From assembly GCA_034766995.1 (NCBI GenBank), contig CM068322.1, positions 35,709,439 through 35,773,438 on the forward strand: 64,000 bases of DNA, given 5' to 3'. Shown here piece by piece: positions 10,276-23,537 of the stretch. A model generated the notes under the pieces. That model did no database searches and had not been told where the DNA came from. It was given only the letters and a program-made list of their open reading frames with translations. A program made the translations under genes and the position numbers. Every line of letters starts with the position of its first letter. The stretch's first letter is position 1. Origin of the DNA: Acanthacorydalis orientalis. Its lineage: Eukaryota > Arthropoda > Insecta > Megaloptera > Corydalidae.

Positions 10276-12334
10276 TGCTACGAGCGTCTCCTTGATCGGA
10301 CGGATTCGTTACGCTCCACGCAATTTCCACGCACAATCAATGAGCCCACGAGCGGACCGGGGCACTGTTTATCACGCGATCGGTCCAGGCCGTGAATCAC
10401 GCGCGTCATCTCGCTCGTTAATTGAATTTTATCGCCGAACATAATCCGTGATGTCAGTGTTTAATGAATGTTTATGCACTGTTGCGACACTCGCGTTCGT
10501 TCCAAACAAACATCAACCGCAAACGGCTGACATCATCTTCATGCCGTGGATCTGCGGTCTCTGCGACTCGTCGAAGATCGACACTGTACCGGATTCTCGA
10601 CCGAATCGAACAATTCAGGTTTTACGTCATTAAACGGCCGTACGCGACGCCTTCTACGTTTTCGCTTTCGGATTGAAAAATCGATACGGAGACAATTGGT
10701 GCAGTCTCGCTGCATGGGCAGAAACTCGGTCACGACTAGGGTGACCGAGTCGAGCTTAACCCTTGGGATTGAATCGAGAACTAATCGACACGCAATAATC
10801 AAACGGTTCAAAAAATGTACGGAACGCGCGTCCTAGCAACGCACACGATTGAACATCTCGGTTTGATAAAAATAACTTTGATATGTGTGTTTATGCATTT
10901 ACAAAAGCGAATTTAGCCACAAACACAAACTAAAACCCACGCATTTTCGATAAAACTGCCGTGTATCTCTTTTCCCTTCTTTCTATTTTCGAACATGTAC
11001 ATTTTTTTTTATAAAAAATCGATTTAAAAATTAACAAATTCCCACCAAACCCGATAAGAAGACAATCTCAGTCAAAAGAAAAAAAATTGAACATTCAAAT
11101 GTAAATACATCAACAGTTGTTCAATTGTCGTGTGTTTCTATGGAGATATCACAGATAACTAGACACGCAACGAAATATAACGTACGTTAAACAATATACG
11201 AATCGTACGCTGTCTAGATCATAGTATTGAAAAAAAAAACGATACGAAGAATGTAATTTCGCTCGCATTCAAATGACTCAGCTGTAAGGACGTTCAGCCG
11301 GTCAGTCCGTACGACCGCCGCCTTCTTCTCGCGCCGAAACCGTTTCAGAGCCGTCATTGATACGAATCGAAAAAAAAAGAAAGAAATACTAAGACCTGTC
11401 CGGTTTAATTACATATGTACGAAATTAATATAACCCTGGTTATAAATAAACCGCATTGAGCGACAACGCGCCGACGAAGGTCGTCGTCGTCGTTTCGGCA
11501 GGAGTGCATTTGATGTAATTTGTTATCGTCTCGTTCCAGTTTTTTTTTTTTATTATATTTTTAATAAAATTACCCTTCGGCCCGAATTGATTTCGCCCAC
11601 GGGACGCGTCCGTCCGACTCAATCAGTCTAGCCAACACACGGGGACCCACGCAGAAAAACACACTGATTCGATGCAATTAGACGCGAGGTCAACAATCTG
11701 CGACGACGATCGCTTTCTTAGTGCTAATTGAAGACTTTCTGGAGCGTTTTTAATGTGGTGTCGTCGTCCCAACATTTGACCCGTATTGCACTGATTGGTC
11801 AATTTTCAGATTGTTTTATGTTAATGCATCTAGATGAGAGATGAATGCTGTTTGAATCGAGTAAAAAATATTAACCACGCACGCACACGTTTCAAATTAC
11901 TTTCTCAATTGGAACGAGGATCGTCGAGAACGCGACGTGTAACTCGGTGAAGATAAAAAAAAATCGTGCGCACAATACGGGCGGAGAGATTCAAACCAGG
12001 ATTTTAATACACGCACAACAGACGGACGAACATGGGTACACACTGCACGCACACACTTCACACACATCCCAAAAATAGCATTCGGTCGCTCATACTTTTA
12101 ATGAGCAGAATAATGATGATGGTAGAGAGAGCGTGCGTGGAGATCATGTTATCGGATGAGGGCACTAAAAGGGTGAAGCAGACGCGGTACGAGATAAACC
12201 GACGGCTGTGCCTGTTAATGGCGCGTCGCGGGATCTATTCAACGCGCGGCGGCTGAATTCTGGCAGAACAAAGAATGCGTGAAACACGTGATGGATTTTC
12301 ACAGACGAATCGATCCGTCCACCGTCTCACAAAC
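10276..12334. other. Intergenic, no gene seen; 10-bp perfect hairpin at 10724-10750
   Basis: Short overlapping frames only. ACTCGGTCAC (10724-10733) and GTGACCGAGT (10741-10750) form a perfect stem with a 7-nt loop. A possible transcriptional or structural role is unknown. Confidence 0.4.
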
Positions 12335-12430
12335 CACCAAAAAAAAATCGATTGTTGCTTATACGCATTTCGGTAACGATGCGTTCATCTTCGGAGCCGA
12401 AAGGTGCAGAAAAATCGGCTGTGATAATAA
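12335..12430. repeat. Family A fragment joined to family D
   Basis: ATCGATTGTTGCTTATACGC and TTTCGGTAACGATGCGTTCA represent the inner part of an A arm. It runs directly into the tandem D units. Confidence 0.55.
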
Positions 12431-12920
12431 TTCAATGTTTCATTGTTGATCAAAGAGACCATTTTGGGAATTTATTATAACATTTACTTTGTTTCGATTT
12501 CAATTGTTTTGTTTTTCGCAGCTGGCTCGATGCTGAAAACGCAAACTTACTAGTAAAACTGCTACTCGGTTACACAGGACGCGGTTAGAGAATTATTCAT
12601 TTACAGAATTAAAACAAATGACAATATTTCAATGTTTCGTCGATCAAAGAGCCCTCCTCTTTGTGAATTTATTACAACATTTATCTTATTTCGATTTCAA
12701 TTGTTTTGTTTTTCGCAGCTAGGCTCGATGCTAAAAACGCAAACTTACTAATAAAACTGCTACTCGGTTACACAGGACGCGGTTAAAGAATTATTCATTT
12801 ACAGAATAAAATAAATGACAATATTTCAACGTTTCGTCGATCAAAAAGCCCGTCGCAAGCATTTGTTATAATAAATAAATCATTTTGTTTTTTTTTCGCG
12901 GGTAACTTGATACTATGATC
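12431..12920. repeat. Family D in tandem, 197-bp period, about 2.5 units
   Basis: TTCAATGTTT starts at 12431 and 12628, and TTCAACGTTT at 12825, giving an exact period of 197 bp. Units share GTTTTGTTTTTCGCAGCT, TACTAGTAAAACTGCTACTC and CACAGGACGCGGTTA. The third is truncated. The T-run followed by GCAG resembles a splice acceptor but no exon follows. Confidence 0.85.
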
Positions 12921-13130
12921 AGAAAATACATTCTGGTCATCGAAAATGTTCAACAATTGATAATTACTCATTTCTGGTTATAGTTTGTGCGCGTTTCGAC
13001 GGAGACGACATCATAATCAGAGCGTTACGGTGCAGAAAAACTAATTGTTTTCTCATACAGCGGTGCTCTTTTAAGACGATACCGCGGAAAATTCGTTCAT
13101 GAAATTGAATTTAGCATGCGCTGATACTAC
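12921..13130. repeat. Family A copy, degenerate
   Basis: TCATCGAAAATGTTCAACAA, GTTTCGACGGAGACGACATC and GGTGCAGAAAAACTAATTG match A arm pieces. Confidence 0.5.
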
Positions 13131-14290
13131 ATTTAATCAGCGGTAACTAAACGAATCGGGAACGAATTCTATTCGGTTTATTGATAAGAGATCAAAGAGG
13201 GGTGTTATTATAATTTGTTTTTTTTTACCCTTGAAATCCATTTTGACGAATCTTGTATTTTAGGCTTTCATTCTTCTTTTTGTTTCGTCTAAATTTTCGA
13301 AAGTTGTGAGCTCCTGCATAAAAATGTGAACCATCTCGAATATCGTTCTAAATTGTAACATTATTGGCACTGTGCCTTTATTTATCGACTCTTTTCCGTA
13401 TATTAAAAATCCTAAACCATTTGTGTGTCCCGTACGTGTAAAAACAAACAGAACGGCATGTCTATTTATCGTCGCATGTGTGTGTGTGTAACGCGGAATG
13501 TGCACGTTTTCACATAATTGAGAACATACAGTAATTGAGTACGAACGCTGTTCCGTTCATTGTTCCTAACGAAAACATGTGTTCGTCGACTTTTATGCTT
13601 CTGTACGGTTACAGTAACTCACAAAACGCACACAGCAGACAGGGGTCGGTCGTTCGTACTGCGTTATCATCGGCGGCCAGGAATGACGTTGTCTTATTTA
13701 CACACACACACGCCGATAAGATAATCTTTGACTCAATGTGACGATTAAAAGTCTCCGCATCAAATAATCGACCGCGTTTACGATACATAGGAACTGTTAA
13801 ATGAATCACACACACACGCCGTTCCGTTTCGAGAATCGAGGCCGATTCGGATTGACTGTATACGGGCATTCATTATCGATGCACTTGCGGATTTTCGTCT
13901 CAATCGCACGCTCTGTTCTGAACGTGCGAAGCGTCGACTTCGCTCGAAAAGAAAAAAAAATAGATCAGAGACGCTCCCACGGTGATATATTTAATTTTTC
14001 ATTGGCCGCTGATTCGACTCTATAAACGTCCGTCCGTATGAAGTGGACTAATTGTCTCGATCTTATCGAACGTTCTCATATTAGTTACAAAACCTTGACT
14101 GCGCACAGTCGCTCAATATCATTTGAAAATGTAAAGTTTACATCCTGTACATGAATGTTACAATCGAGTTCATTGTAAGTTTTGCAATCAAACCGCAATT
14201 TTCTACAACAATCGATTATTGATCGTAGAAACCGAATGTGTGCAGATCGAACGCACCACACGCTTCCATTTAAAACCAACAGATAATAAT
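13131..14290. other. Intergenic, no gene; short (TG)n/(CA)n runs
   Basis: Dinucleotide runs lie near 13476-13490, 13701-13711 and 13806-13817. Open frames are short, overlapping and without domains. Confidence 0.35.
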
Positions 14291-14465
14291 AGTGGGCCGT
14301 GCTCGTATTTTACTAAACACCGACTAGATCTCGCCAATTAGTGTTGCTTCATATACCACTAGATATAATCGGACTCATAAGCACAATCTTATTAAATTTA
14401 ATAACCATATTTAGATCTAGTGGTACACTGCTAACTCGTGAGACCCAGTTTGCAGTTCTTAATAA
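14291..14465. repeat. Family B foldback copy
   Basis: TCATATACCACTAGATATAAT (left arm) and ATTTAGATCTAGTGGTACAC (right arm) face each other across AATCTTATTAAATTTAATAA. Confidence 0.7.
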
Positions 14466-14625
14466 GACATTATACGCATAAGTAACAATCAAAAATGATC
14501 AATAGTCAATCACTGAACACTTTCAAACGGAAAATTGAGTTTTTTCCAAATATGTGTGTATGCGATAAATTGATTCAGATTTTACACATAAAATTAACTT
14601 TAAATGCATGAACGGGACGAAACAA
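14466..14625. repeat. Family A right-arm copy
   Basis: CGCATAAGTAACAATCAAAA, TGATCAATAGTCAATCACTG and GAACACTTTCAAACGGAAAA follow the A consensus. It starts right at the family B boundary. Confidence 0.6.
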
Positions 14626-15159
14626 AAAAGTTTCCCATGAAAAGGGGGCCCCGTTTCAAGATCGGTGCGTTAGATAACAAACGAACCTTGCGTTACATTC
14701 TGCACCGAGAACTCCTCTAGAGTAGTACATGTAAAAACAAAACAGAATCTATTCAATTCGACTGTCGTTTTCGTTTCCTAGCCGCCTACGACGGTCTTCG
14801 TACAGAGCGTGTCGTCGCTATAGTCACGTCGCAGCACACTACGCATCAACCGTAATTCTGACAAATCTCGTCTCGAACCCTTCCACGCGAACGACGGTTT
14901 TTCCGCGCGAACCGGGCTGCAAACGTGACGTTTTTCACGTGTTTATCAACCTCTTATCTTTGAAATAAGAAAACGTAACATTCTGATGTGTTGTTTTCTC
15001 GCGAATAACACCCGTCGACATTTGACTTTTCCTTGTACTCTAGTTCTGAACGTGTGGGACGTTTTCAAGGGTGCGAGGAGTCGCTGGAATCGCATCTCAA
15101 TCGATAGAAAACGAACGCGCATTCGCCTTACATTTAAATTCGGGAAAAAATAACATTAA
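14626..15159. other. Intergenic, nothing recognised
   Basis: CpG-containing unique-looking sequence with no open frame of interest, RNA gene or repeat that I can name. Confidence 0.35.
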
Positions 15160-15345
15160 CCAGTGCTTATAAATAGTTCACTCAATACTGTAACTAGATC
15201 TCACTAGTTGGTTCTTTTTCATGTACCACTAGACCTAGCCGTGCTCATAAACTTATTCTTAATAAGTTTAATAACGTATTTAGATCTAGTGGTATATGAA
15301 ACACTACTAACTAGCGGGACCTAGTTGCAGTTTTCAATAAAAGAT
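15160..15345. repeat. Family B foldback copy, best preserved
   Basis: The left arm (GTAACTAGATCTCACTAGTT, CATGTACCACTAGACCTAG) and right arm (AGATCTAGTGGTATATGAAA, CACTACTAACTAGCGGGACC) are separated by about 45 bp containing the small palindrome AACTTATTCTTAATAAGTT. Confidence 0.75.
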
Positions 15346-16975
15346 ATGAGCATGTCTCAATGTCACTGCAAATGGGTTAAGTTCGTTATAATTACATTTA
15401 TTCGACTGTTCCTTCGAAGAAGCTTAAAATAAAAATAAAACGCAATAGTAAAATAGCTTAATAGCAATTGAATACGGATCGTGTCTGGCCAGTTAAATGA
15501 AGTGCATTTGTACGGTGGGGCACGACGACGCGCAAATCATGCCTCCGCGCGATATTCAATAAAGTAGTTTTCTTTCTTTCTGTCGAATCGGAAAAAATCG
15601 ACCGTCTCTCGTTCCGTTTGGCTCCTCGATCGAAAGCGGCGGCGACTCGCCGCTCGGCCTGACCGTTTATCGAGATCAAGGATACGAGATTCTATTTCTG
15701 ATGTCGCTTATTTACGCCAACGACACGTATTGAACGGCGTTTATTTCGAAAAGATCGACGCAATTTGCACCGACTGCCGGCCGAGCCGACTGCGACGGTC
15801 CTGCCATTGTCGGCGCTCGTTTTTTTTCCCCTTTTGATTAGCCCACTCGGACAATATCTCTACCTCTACACACGCCCGTTACGTTTTCCTACACGCTTGG
15901 CAGATCGTTTTACTAGGATAATGGCGCGACTCGAATCGTAATTTCTTATGATGAAAGTTTAATAGTGTTCTGTGTGTACGAAATTGATTAATAAATAAAA
16001 CGCACTGTTTGAATACTTTAAAAACGCCTACTCGATCAGATCGAAACAGGTTCATTTCGAGTACATAATACATCGGATTTTTAAACTGCGATTCTTTGTT
16101 TTTATATAACTGTGATCCCGTCGACGGGATGTCCTAGCTGTCTCAATCTTTTTGAATCGCTCGAATCCCTGTATTCCACTACTACCATTTTCAACAAATC
16201 TCATATTCAAGTAGATTTTTAGATAAATCTATTTTGCACACATGTGAAGGTGGCACTCGTGCCGAATCCGACACTGGAGAACAGACAGAATTATCGAAAA
16301 AGAAGAACACTACTGAGACAACCGTACTGTAGCTTTGTTTTTCCTTACACTAATTTCAATACGATTCTATTATAAAAATCAATCTATTATTTATAATTAA
16401 TTGTCAGAAAAAGTATTCAGTCGCGAACTTAATCGAAAAGTCAAATTTTGTCAAAACTATGATCTTTAAATCTGCTGCGATTCTTCTGCGCAGTGTGCTG
16501 CGATATAACAATAAAAACAGTGTACACAAAGAATGTCTCAGGTACCTACGAAATGATAATAACAGTCAAATACAATACAGATCTCAGATAATAGAGGATC
16601 GAAATGTTCTGTCGTCTTTACGGACACTACTAGATGTGTTGTCGACGCGAGGCTACAAAACAATAGTCATTTGTTTTCTAACGCGGCGATTCTCAACGCC
16701 GGCGAATCAAACGTCTCATTTTTATAACAGGCATTCGATTTTATCCCCTTTAACTATCGGAAGTTGATGTCGCGTAAAGCAGTTGATTCGATTTTCTTTT
16801 TTTACAAACTACAAGCGTTTTTTTTTAAAAAAAAAACACCGTTTTTCGATCAAAAATTTTCAATTACTGATCACGTTTCATTGTTACTCTTGTGCGCATT
16901 GAGGTTCGAAACGTTAAACAGATATTCACATAGAGAATCAAGATTTTTCAAAATGGTTCTATATGTGTACGTATC
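15346..16975. other. Intergenic, no gene recognised; 16-bp palindrome at 16115-16130
   Basis: ATCCCGTCGACGGGAT is a perfect palindrome. Frames at 15458-15679 (-) and 16459-16767 (+) show no family resemblance and are within what chance would give. Confidence 0.35.
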
Positions 16976-16989
16976 TCTCTCTCTCTCTC

Positions 16990-17022
<33 letters not shown>
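16976..17022. repeat. (CT)n then (TA)n microsatellite
   Basis: CT repeats to 16990 followed by about 15 TA units. The sequence just after it, ACAGGTGTCTCAAAAATAC, resembles ends of some DNA transposons but no partner end was found. Confidence 0.85.
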
Positions 17023-17026
<4 letters not shown>

Positions 17027-18315
17027 GTGTCTCAAAAATACGCTCCACATGTTGCAATCAACATTTTCTATCAAACACACCGCATTACTGACATATCGAC
17101 CTGAAGACTTGCCATGCACGCAGGCTACTCACCAGAACGGACTGACGTTCGACGGCTGAGGCATAATCCTCGACGGTGGGCTCCTAACGCCCGAAAAACT
17201 GAAGAACGACATCGCAACGAAAGTGAAACCGTTTAGAAATACACAAACACACACACGCGCGCACACACACAGGCACAGACCTATCGATCGGTCAGCGAAT
17301 CAAACGAAAACAGTCATCCGACGACAATGACGACAAGTGACAAATCATCGATAACAGTTGCTACAGAAAACACTAAAGAATTTGTTTTTTTTTTAAAAAA
17401 AAGTAACAAATACATATATATCTAAAACTGGACGCGTCGGCGTCGACTAAGCGCGGCTATTAAAAAAAAAAGACCCGAGCTGTTCATGCGACCGAATATT
17501 TTTTCCTCCGTTTCCACATATTAGCCGTCGACCGTCAACAACAATCGACCCACACGACAACACCTCTTCGGTTTCGAACACGCGCGAAGCAGTAGCCACA
17601 TACACACATAATAGGGACAACGCTGGCTGTGCGGCTCGTCGACGAAAGTCTGTCCGGACGAGGAACACGCTTTTTTTTTTTCACAGCACTGTATGATATC
17701 TGCTCTTATTCGAGCCCCTTCGATCAATTACGGAACGCGACCCCTCCGTGTGACACATTTCGGACGCGAAGTGCGCGACTAGATACGAACTCGTCCTTCA
17801 CAGACACGCATACATCGACGAAAAAAACAGCCCGTCGCGAGTCCTCCTCCTGTCACATTTCTATGACTCAATGGAACGCCGAACGTCTCCCGCACAACAA
17901 GAACGCACACACAACACTGGCAGACACCCGGTTCGATCATAAATGAATTCTGGCATCGTACGGTCTGCTCCTTGTGTATATGTGAGTACGTTTTATCGTT
18001 CTGTACACAGAGATAAACACGTGCTCGAATCGTCAACAAGGCCGACTCGCAGTAGCATAGACCCCGTCTCTGGCCGCCGCGCGAAAAACCGATATTACTA
18101 TTCTTGTCAGCACTCGAACGCGATCAAGAACTAAGCACGCTGCCCCGTCAGTTGTGTTTAGTCTGCTTCTGCGCCATGGATGCTGGATAATGTGGGATGT
18201 ATGGGAATTATCAGGCTGCTTTTTTACGACAAGCCTGCTACCTGCGCCCCTGCGCTATTATGATTTATTTATTATATACATGCGCACATCGGACATTAAT
18301 TTGTTTCTCTCTAAT
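17023..18315. other. Intergenic, no gene; (CA)n at about 17243-17276
   Basis: A mixed CA/CG dinucleotide run lies near 17250. Open frames around 17447-18039 overlap on both strands with no domain. Confidence 0.35.
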
Positions 18316-19239
<924 letters not shown>

Positions 19240-19456
19240 ATAATTCACCGTAAATTCCATATAGTAGATTTTTCTGTACCCTGGCGCTCTGGGGATGATT
19301 GCATCGCCATAGAATATTCGTATAAGTCAAAGATGATCAGTTTTGATTTTTTGAACATTTTTGATCAGAAAAAATTCTTTATAGTTTGTGGGCTAAAAAA
19401 TAATTCACTTGTTAAAGTGAATTTAGCCACAGTGTCAGAACTGTATTTTTTGCTTT
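19240..19456. repeat. Family A copy, centre plus right arm
   Basis: GTAGATTTTTCTGTACCCTGG, GCGCTCTGGGGATGATTGC, TTGAACATTTTTGATCAGAA and AAAGTGAATTTAGCCACAG run in the consensus order. A 98-residue open frame over it is a repeat translation. Confidence 0.75.
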
Positions 19457-20005
19457 AACATTGATAGACCAATCTACCGTTTTAGTGACTCGTTTGTCCT
19501 AGCCCCATTGAATCATCCGTGTAGTATTCTGTTACAATTAGTTTCGTCCCCTGATCCCTCTTTAAACAGCTTTCTACGTACTGTAAGTACGCAACAACCT
19601 ATCTGAAGATGGCTTAAGACATGAAACTAATTGTAGCAGAATATTACACGAGTCAATCGACAGGACCTAAGCCGAGAAAACAATAAATCAACGGGCCACG
19701 GATATGAAAACATAGGAAATATAACGTCATCATTTTCGATTTTTCTGGTTATTTAGAGAACGGACATTGTTGCTGTTATAACGTGGCGAGTTTAAGCGAT
19801 TCGCATGTCGAGCATCCAATTAAGGGAATTTTCAATACAATACAATTCATAATTGTAACTTATAGTCCATGGAACGCGTTCTAATCGGCCACATCCGATC
19901 TGCGGGAACGGATTTACCGACTCTGATATAGTAAAATAATTGTTATGTGTTTAAACGTAGCTTTAATAAAAAAAAATAATACCGGGAAGTACTGGCATTT
20001 CCGAT

Positions 20006-20007
<2 letters not shown>
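19457..20007. other. Intergenic; inverted partial repeat near 19520-19650
   Basis: GTAGTATTCTGTTACAATTAG (about 19521) recurs inverted as CTAATTGTAGCAGAATATTAC (about 19628), bracketing about 90 bp. It looks like a small foldback. No gene is seen. Confidence 0.45.

Positions 20008-20080
<73 letters not shown>
20008..20080. repeat. (TA)n microsatellite
   Basis: About 36 uninterrupted TA units. Confidence 0.95.
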
Positions 20081-20083
<3 letters not shown>

Positions 20084-20774
20084 ACGAGTGAGCTAATGGA
20101 AAAAAGAAGCGTGAGTAGGGCAGTTGGCGGTGAAAAAAAGTGACTGGCGATAAACAGATAGACATGTAGTCCAATTGTTTGAAATGGAAGAAAACTGACA
20201 GACGGCTGATTGTTAGTTGATTGTTGAGAATACAGTGAATAGAAATTATTTAGTGACAACAGAGAAATGAAATACAGAATAAAATAGAAGATAGACGAGT
20301 TTAATTGTGGTAAATGTGTTATTATTTTTGTGTGGCCGCGAACGTGTCCCTAGCATGTATATATATTCCATATTCAAACATACACTTGACTCGGATATTA
20401 ACAAATATTAATATGCAATGGAGTTATTTGCATTAACCTTGTGAAAACTAATACCGACTGCATTTCGAGAACGGATTTAAGACGAATTCCGTGCCTGCAG
20501 TTCTAAGATATTAATCGCACAAAGACATTGCAGGTAACGGCCCATTTTCTCGGAACCGGCCCGGACTAAAAATCAATTATTACTATTATGCGCCGTATCA
20601 CTAATTATACGTCGGGTCTTCGATGCCGGCAGGTACACACACACACACACACATCGACGAGGATTATGCGGATTGTATATTCATGAGTGTGTCTAAATAT
20701 AGAACATCACTTAGAAACTGCCACAGGATCATAACATATCCGCACATGAATATACGTGCTGGACATTGAGTCAA
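20081..20774. other. Intergenic; (CA)n at about 20635-20652, no gene
   Basis: A short CA run and otherwise AT-rich sequence. No coding or RNA signal recognised. Confidence 0.35.
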
Positions 20775-21105
20775 TCAGAATACTGTTCTGACACCGTAGT
20801 TAAATTCATTTTCACAGATGAATTCTCTTATTTATTGTCCCATGAACCGTAAAAAAATTTCTAGTCAAAAATCTCTAATAAATCATTTTTGATTGTTGCT
20901 TATGCGTGTTTCAATGGCAATGCTGTTATGTTCAGTGCACCGAGTTATATATAAATAATTAAATGGTATTGACATCGAAATGCACGCAACAACAATCAAA
21001 AATGATTTACTAAACATATTCGATTTAAAAAAAATTGATGGTCTGCGGAGTAACGAAAAAAGTTTATTTGTAAAAGTAAATATTGTTCAGAACTGAAGTG
21101 CGCAG
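20775..21105. repeat. Family A, most complete foldback copy
   Basis: The left arm begins CTGTTCTGACACCGTAG and runs through AATAAATCATTTTTGATTG and TTGCTTATGCGTGTTTC. The right arm is its complement, through GCAACAACAATCAAAAATG to AATATTGTTCAGAACTG. Each arm is about 130 bp, separated by about 50 bp; a single strand could fold into one long hairpin. Confidence 0.8.
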
Positions 21106-22151
21106 TCATCATTGAAAAGAATAAGAAGATATCAAAAGCAAACAGTGCGAAAGAAAAGGAATGAGTTAATTCGTACAGAACACCTATTACAATAGTGTTG
21201 TTAAATGTCTCAGCTGTCTCTGATTTCTGATTTGAATATCAATGCAATTTACTGAAACTTCAGTCATAAATTACATATATGAAAAATATAATAATTAAAA
21301 TTAAGACAGCAAAACTAATTACAGTAAATGTAAAAATGGAAAAAATATAACCATGACATTGTTTAATAAATAATAGAAAAACAATAATAAGAATAAACAA
21401 TATACCGATGAAATGCTCAAGTACAATAATAAATATGATTTATAATAATCGATTAATTTTATTTCAGTGATCTCGATGATAAAACTGTTACATGCGGTAC
21501 AAAAGTTGTATTTTGAATCAAACAATTAAAATATACAGTACATTATGCATCGATGACAATTTATAAGTAACAAACATTGTCTTGTTAGCATAGATGGAAA
21601 TACATTCTACAATGCAGTCGGTATCTTCGCAACGAACTGTTCAAACTTGTAGAGAATAGATGTGTGATCTACACAAGCCGATATTTAAAAAACCTGTTTA
21701 CCTGCATCTGTGCACAAAAGGTAATTGGAAAAAATAAAGGAAAAGTCCGATTTTCACTTACGTCTCTTCAGCTATCTTCGTGGTGGTATCATCCATGTCC
21801 ACAGAAACACAATGTCAATATTTTATTCGCACTAATAACTTGCTTATAGTCTCTTAAGTACATCAATCTTAAGTACATGCACAAACACGACCGTTTGTTG
21901 ATAAACGTGCGACTTTAATTTCCGACAAGCGTTTCAGTTGGTGTTCGACTCCCATTGGTCGAACCGTTTCCGACGCTTATGTATATTCGTCTGGATATCG
22001 AACCGGATCGATCGGAATATCCGCTAATGACCCTTTATATCTTTTTTCGAAATTAAGTGCTGGAAAAAACGCACGTGAGGCATCTCTCCGCATGTCCACG
22101 CACAGGGGACCCTCCTTCGAGTGAAAAAGCATCGACGGTTCGAACCCCAAA
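21106..22151. other. Intergenic AT-rich, then CCDC25 upstream region
   Basis: No gene to about 21900. From about 21900 the sequence becomes CpG-richer and probably holds the CCDC25 promoter and 5' UTR; no core motif decides the start site. Confidence 0.4.
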
Positions 22152-22959
22152 ATGGTATTTTATTTCACGAGCAACATCGTTCAGCCACCTGTCACGCTGT
22201 TCATGGGTGTCGATAAGTTCGAAAGTGAGGTTACAAGCGCGGCGTCGTCGCTCGAAATGTTTTCAGTTGTGTTTGCGTTTCAGACGAGGACCTTATCAAA
22301 TGGGGATGGCCGGAGGATGTGTGGTTTCACGTCGACAAGGTTTCATCGGCGCACGTGTACTTGCGGCTACGCACGGTGAGGCACCGAGCTTGTTTTCGGT
22401 CCGTGCGACACGTACGCCGATATTCACTGAATAATCGTTTCAGGGACAGGCGCTCGACGATATCCCGTCAGCCGTGCTCGAGGACGCTGCGCAGCTCGTC
22501 AAAGCGAACAGCATAACCGGGAATAAAATGAATGACGTCGACGTCGTGTACACGATGTGGGCGAATCTCAAGAAGACCGCCGGCATGGAGGTCGGACAGG
22601 TCGGCTTCCACAAAGAGAAGGACGTGCGCAAGATCAGAGTCATCAAGCGAAACAACGACGTCGTCAACAGGCTGAACAAGACGAAGGTCGAGTCTCATCC
22701 AGGTACGATCCCGCGGCGGCGTCGCTCGTACGACCGACTGACCCCGTGCGTAGATTTCAGATCGGAGAGAGAGAACCGTGATCGGAACGAGCGCGAAGAC
22801 AAGAAAAGGGCCGTGAGGGAGCAGAAAGAACGGAACGACGAGATCGAGAGGAGGAAGCGCGAAGAGGCCGACCTGAGGAGCTACAGGACGCTGATGAACC
22901 CGGAGAACATGGGCCCGATGATGGGCGAGGACGGAAACGATTCCGACGAATTCATGTGA
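22152..22959 (+). CDS. CCDC25: Coiled-coil domain-containing protein 25 (CCDC25), 4 exons
   Basis: Exons 22152-22224, 22284-22375, 22444-22702 and 22754-22959 join in frame to 209 residues plus stop; human CCDC25 has 208. The product starts MVFYFTS and ends in NDSDEFM, both family hallmarks. Residues about 1-125 form the NFACT-R-like globular domain ([45 protein letters not shown]). Residues about 140-190 are a charged Arg/Glu/Lys coiled coil, followed by LRSY and the acidic tail. Known of the family: a conserved eukaryotic protein, reported in mammals as a membrane sensor of extracellular trap DNA; its insect role is not established. The start is the only Met giving the conserved N-terminus. 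Introns are 59, 68 and 51 nt; the last is in frame and stop-free (see findings). It converges on QTRT1, with 647 bp between the stop codons. Assignment is secure; splice sites were read by eye. Confidence 0.95.
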
Positions 22960-23537
22960 TACCCGCGTCCGACGGTCCTCGTTTTCATTTAAGATCCGCT
23001 CGAGCGACGATTATTTTTCGACTACTGTCTCACCCGTTTTCTCTCTTACGACCGGTCGTAAATCAAAAAAAAAAACGTACGTCGGAAGGCCTGTCCGTAT
23101 ATCTGAAACGACGATCCCGGTAGCTTTTTGCCACGAACGATTCCGTTAATGTAATTATCGAAAAGAAAAAAATCGCTGTGTTACCGACAGCTGATGTTAC
23201 GAAGAAGGTAAATGCAAATTTCATAGTGTTTTTGCAGAACTTTGTTGTATAAGTCTATCGTTTCTGAGATTATAGTAATTATGTTTTCGTCAGTAGACGT
23301 GTCGCTGTTTAGTGCATCGTAATTAAGATTTTTTTTCACGTCGATCGGAATGTTTATGTTCGCTGATTGACTCCTGACTACAGAGTAGTGATATTACATT
23401 TTTCAATCGAACTACATGTTTATTTTTAAAGTATATTTGGAAAAAATAAAAAAAGTAAAATGATGGAATGAGTAAAACACAGCCTGTTTTCATCCCACTT
23501 CCTCTCTTTTCCACGTACGAAACAAATAACATCTTTT
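22960..23537 (+). other. CCDC25 3' UTR / convergent intergenic region
   Basis: AT-rich sequence between the two convergent genes. AATAAA occurs at 23445-23450 and in the palindrome at 23538. Confidence 0.45.

Noticed and set aside
17022..17160. ACAGGTGTCTCAAAAATAC as a DNA transposon end
   Set aside because: Similar words occur at ends of some insect transposons, but no inverted partner, target duplication or transposase was found nearby.
22128..22147. GGTTCGAACCCC resembling a tRNA B box next to the CCDC25 start
   Set aside because: No A box or cloverleaf fits the upstream sequence; it is a chance match at the 5' end of a coding gene.
22057..22434. 125-codon + strand frame upstream of and across CCDC25 exons 1-2
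   Set aside because: It is a frame shadow; the spliced CCDC25 frame explains the conserved residues.
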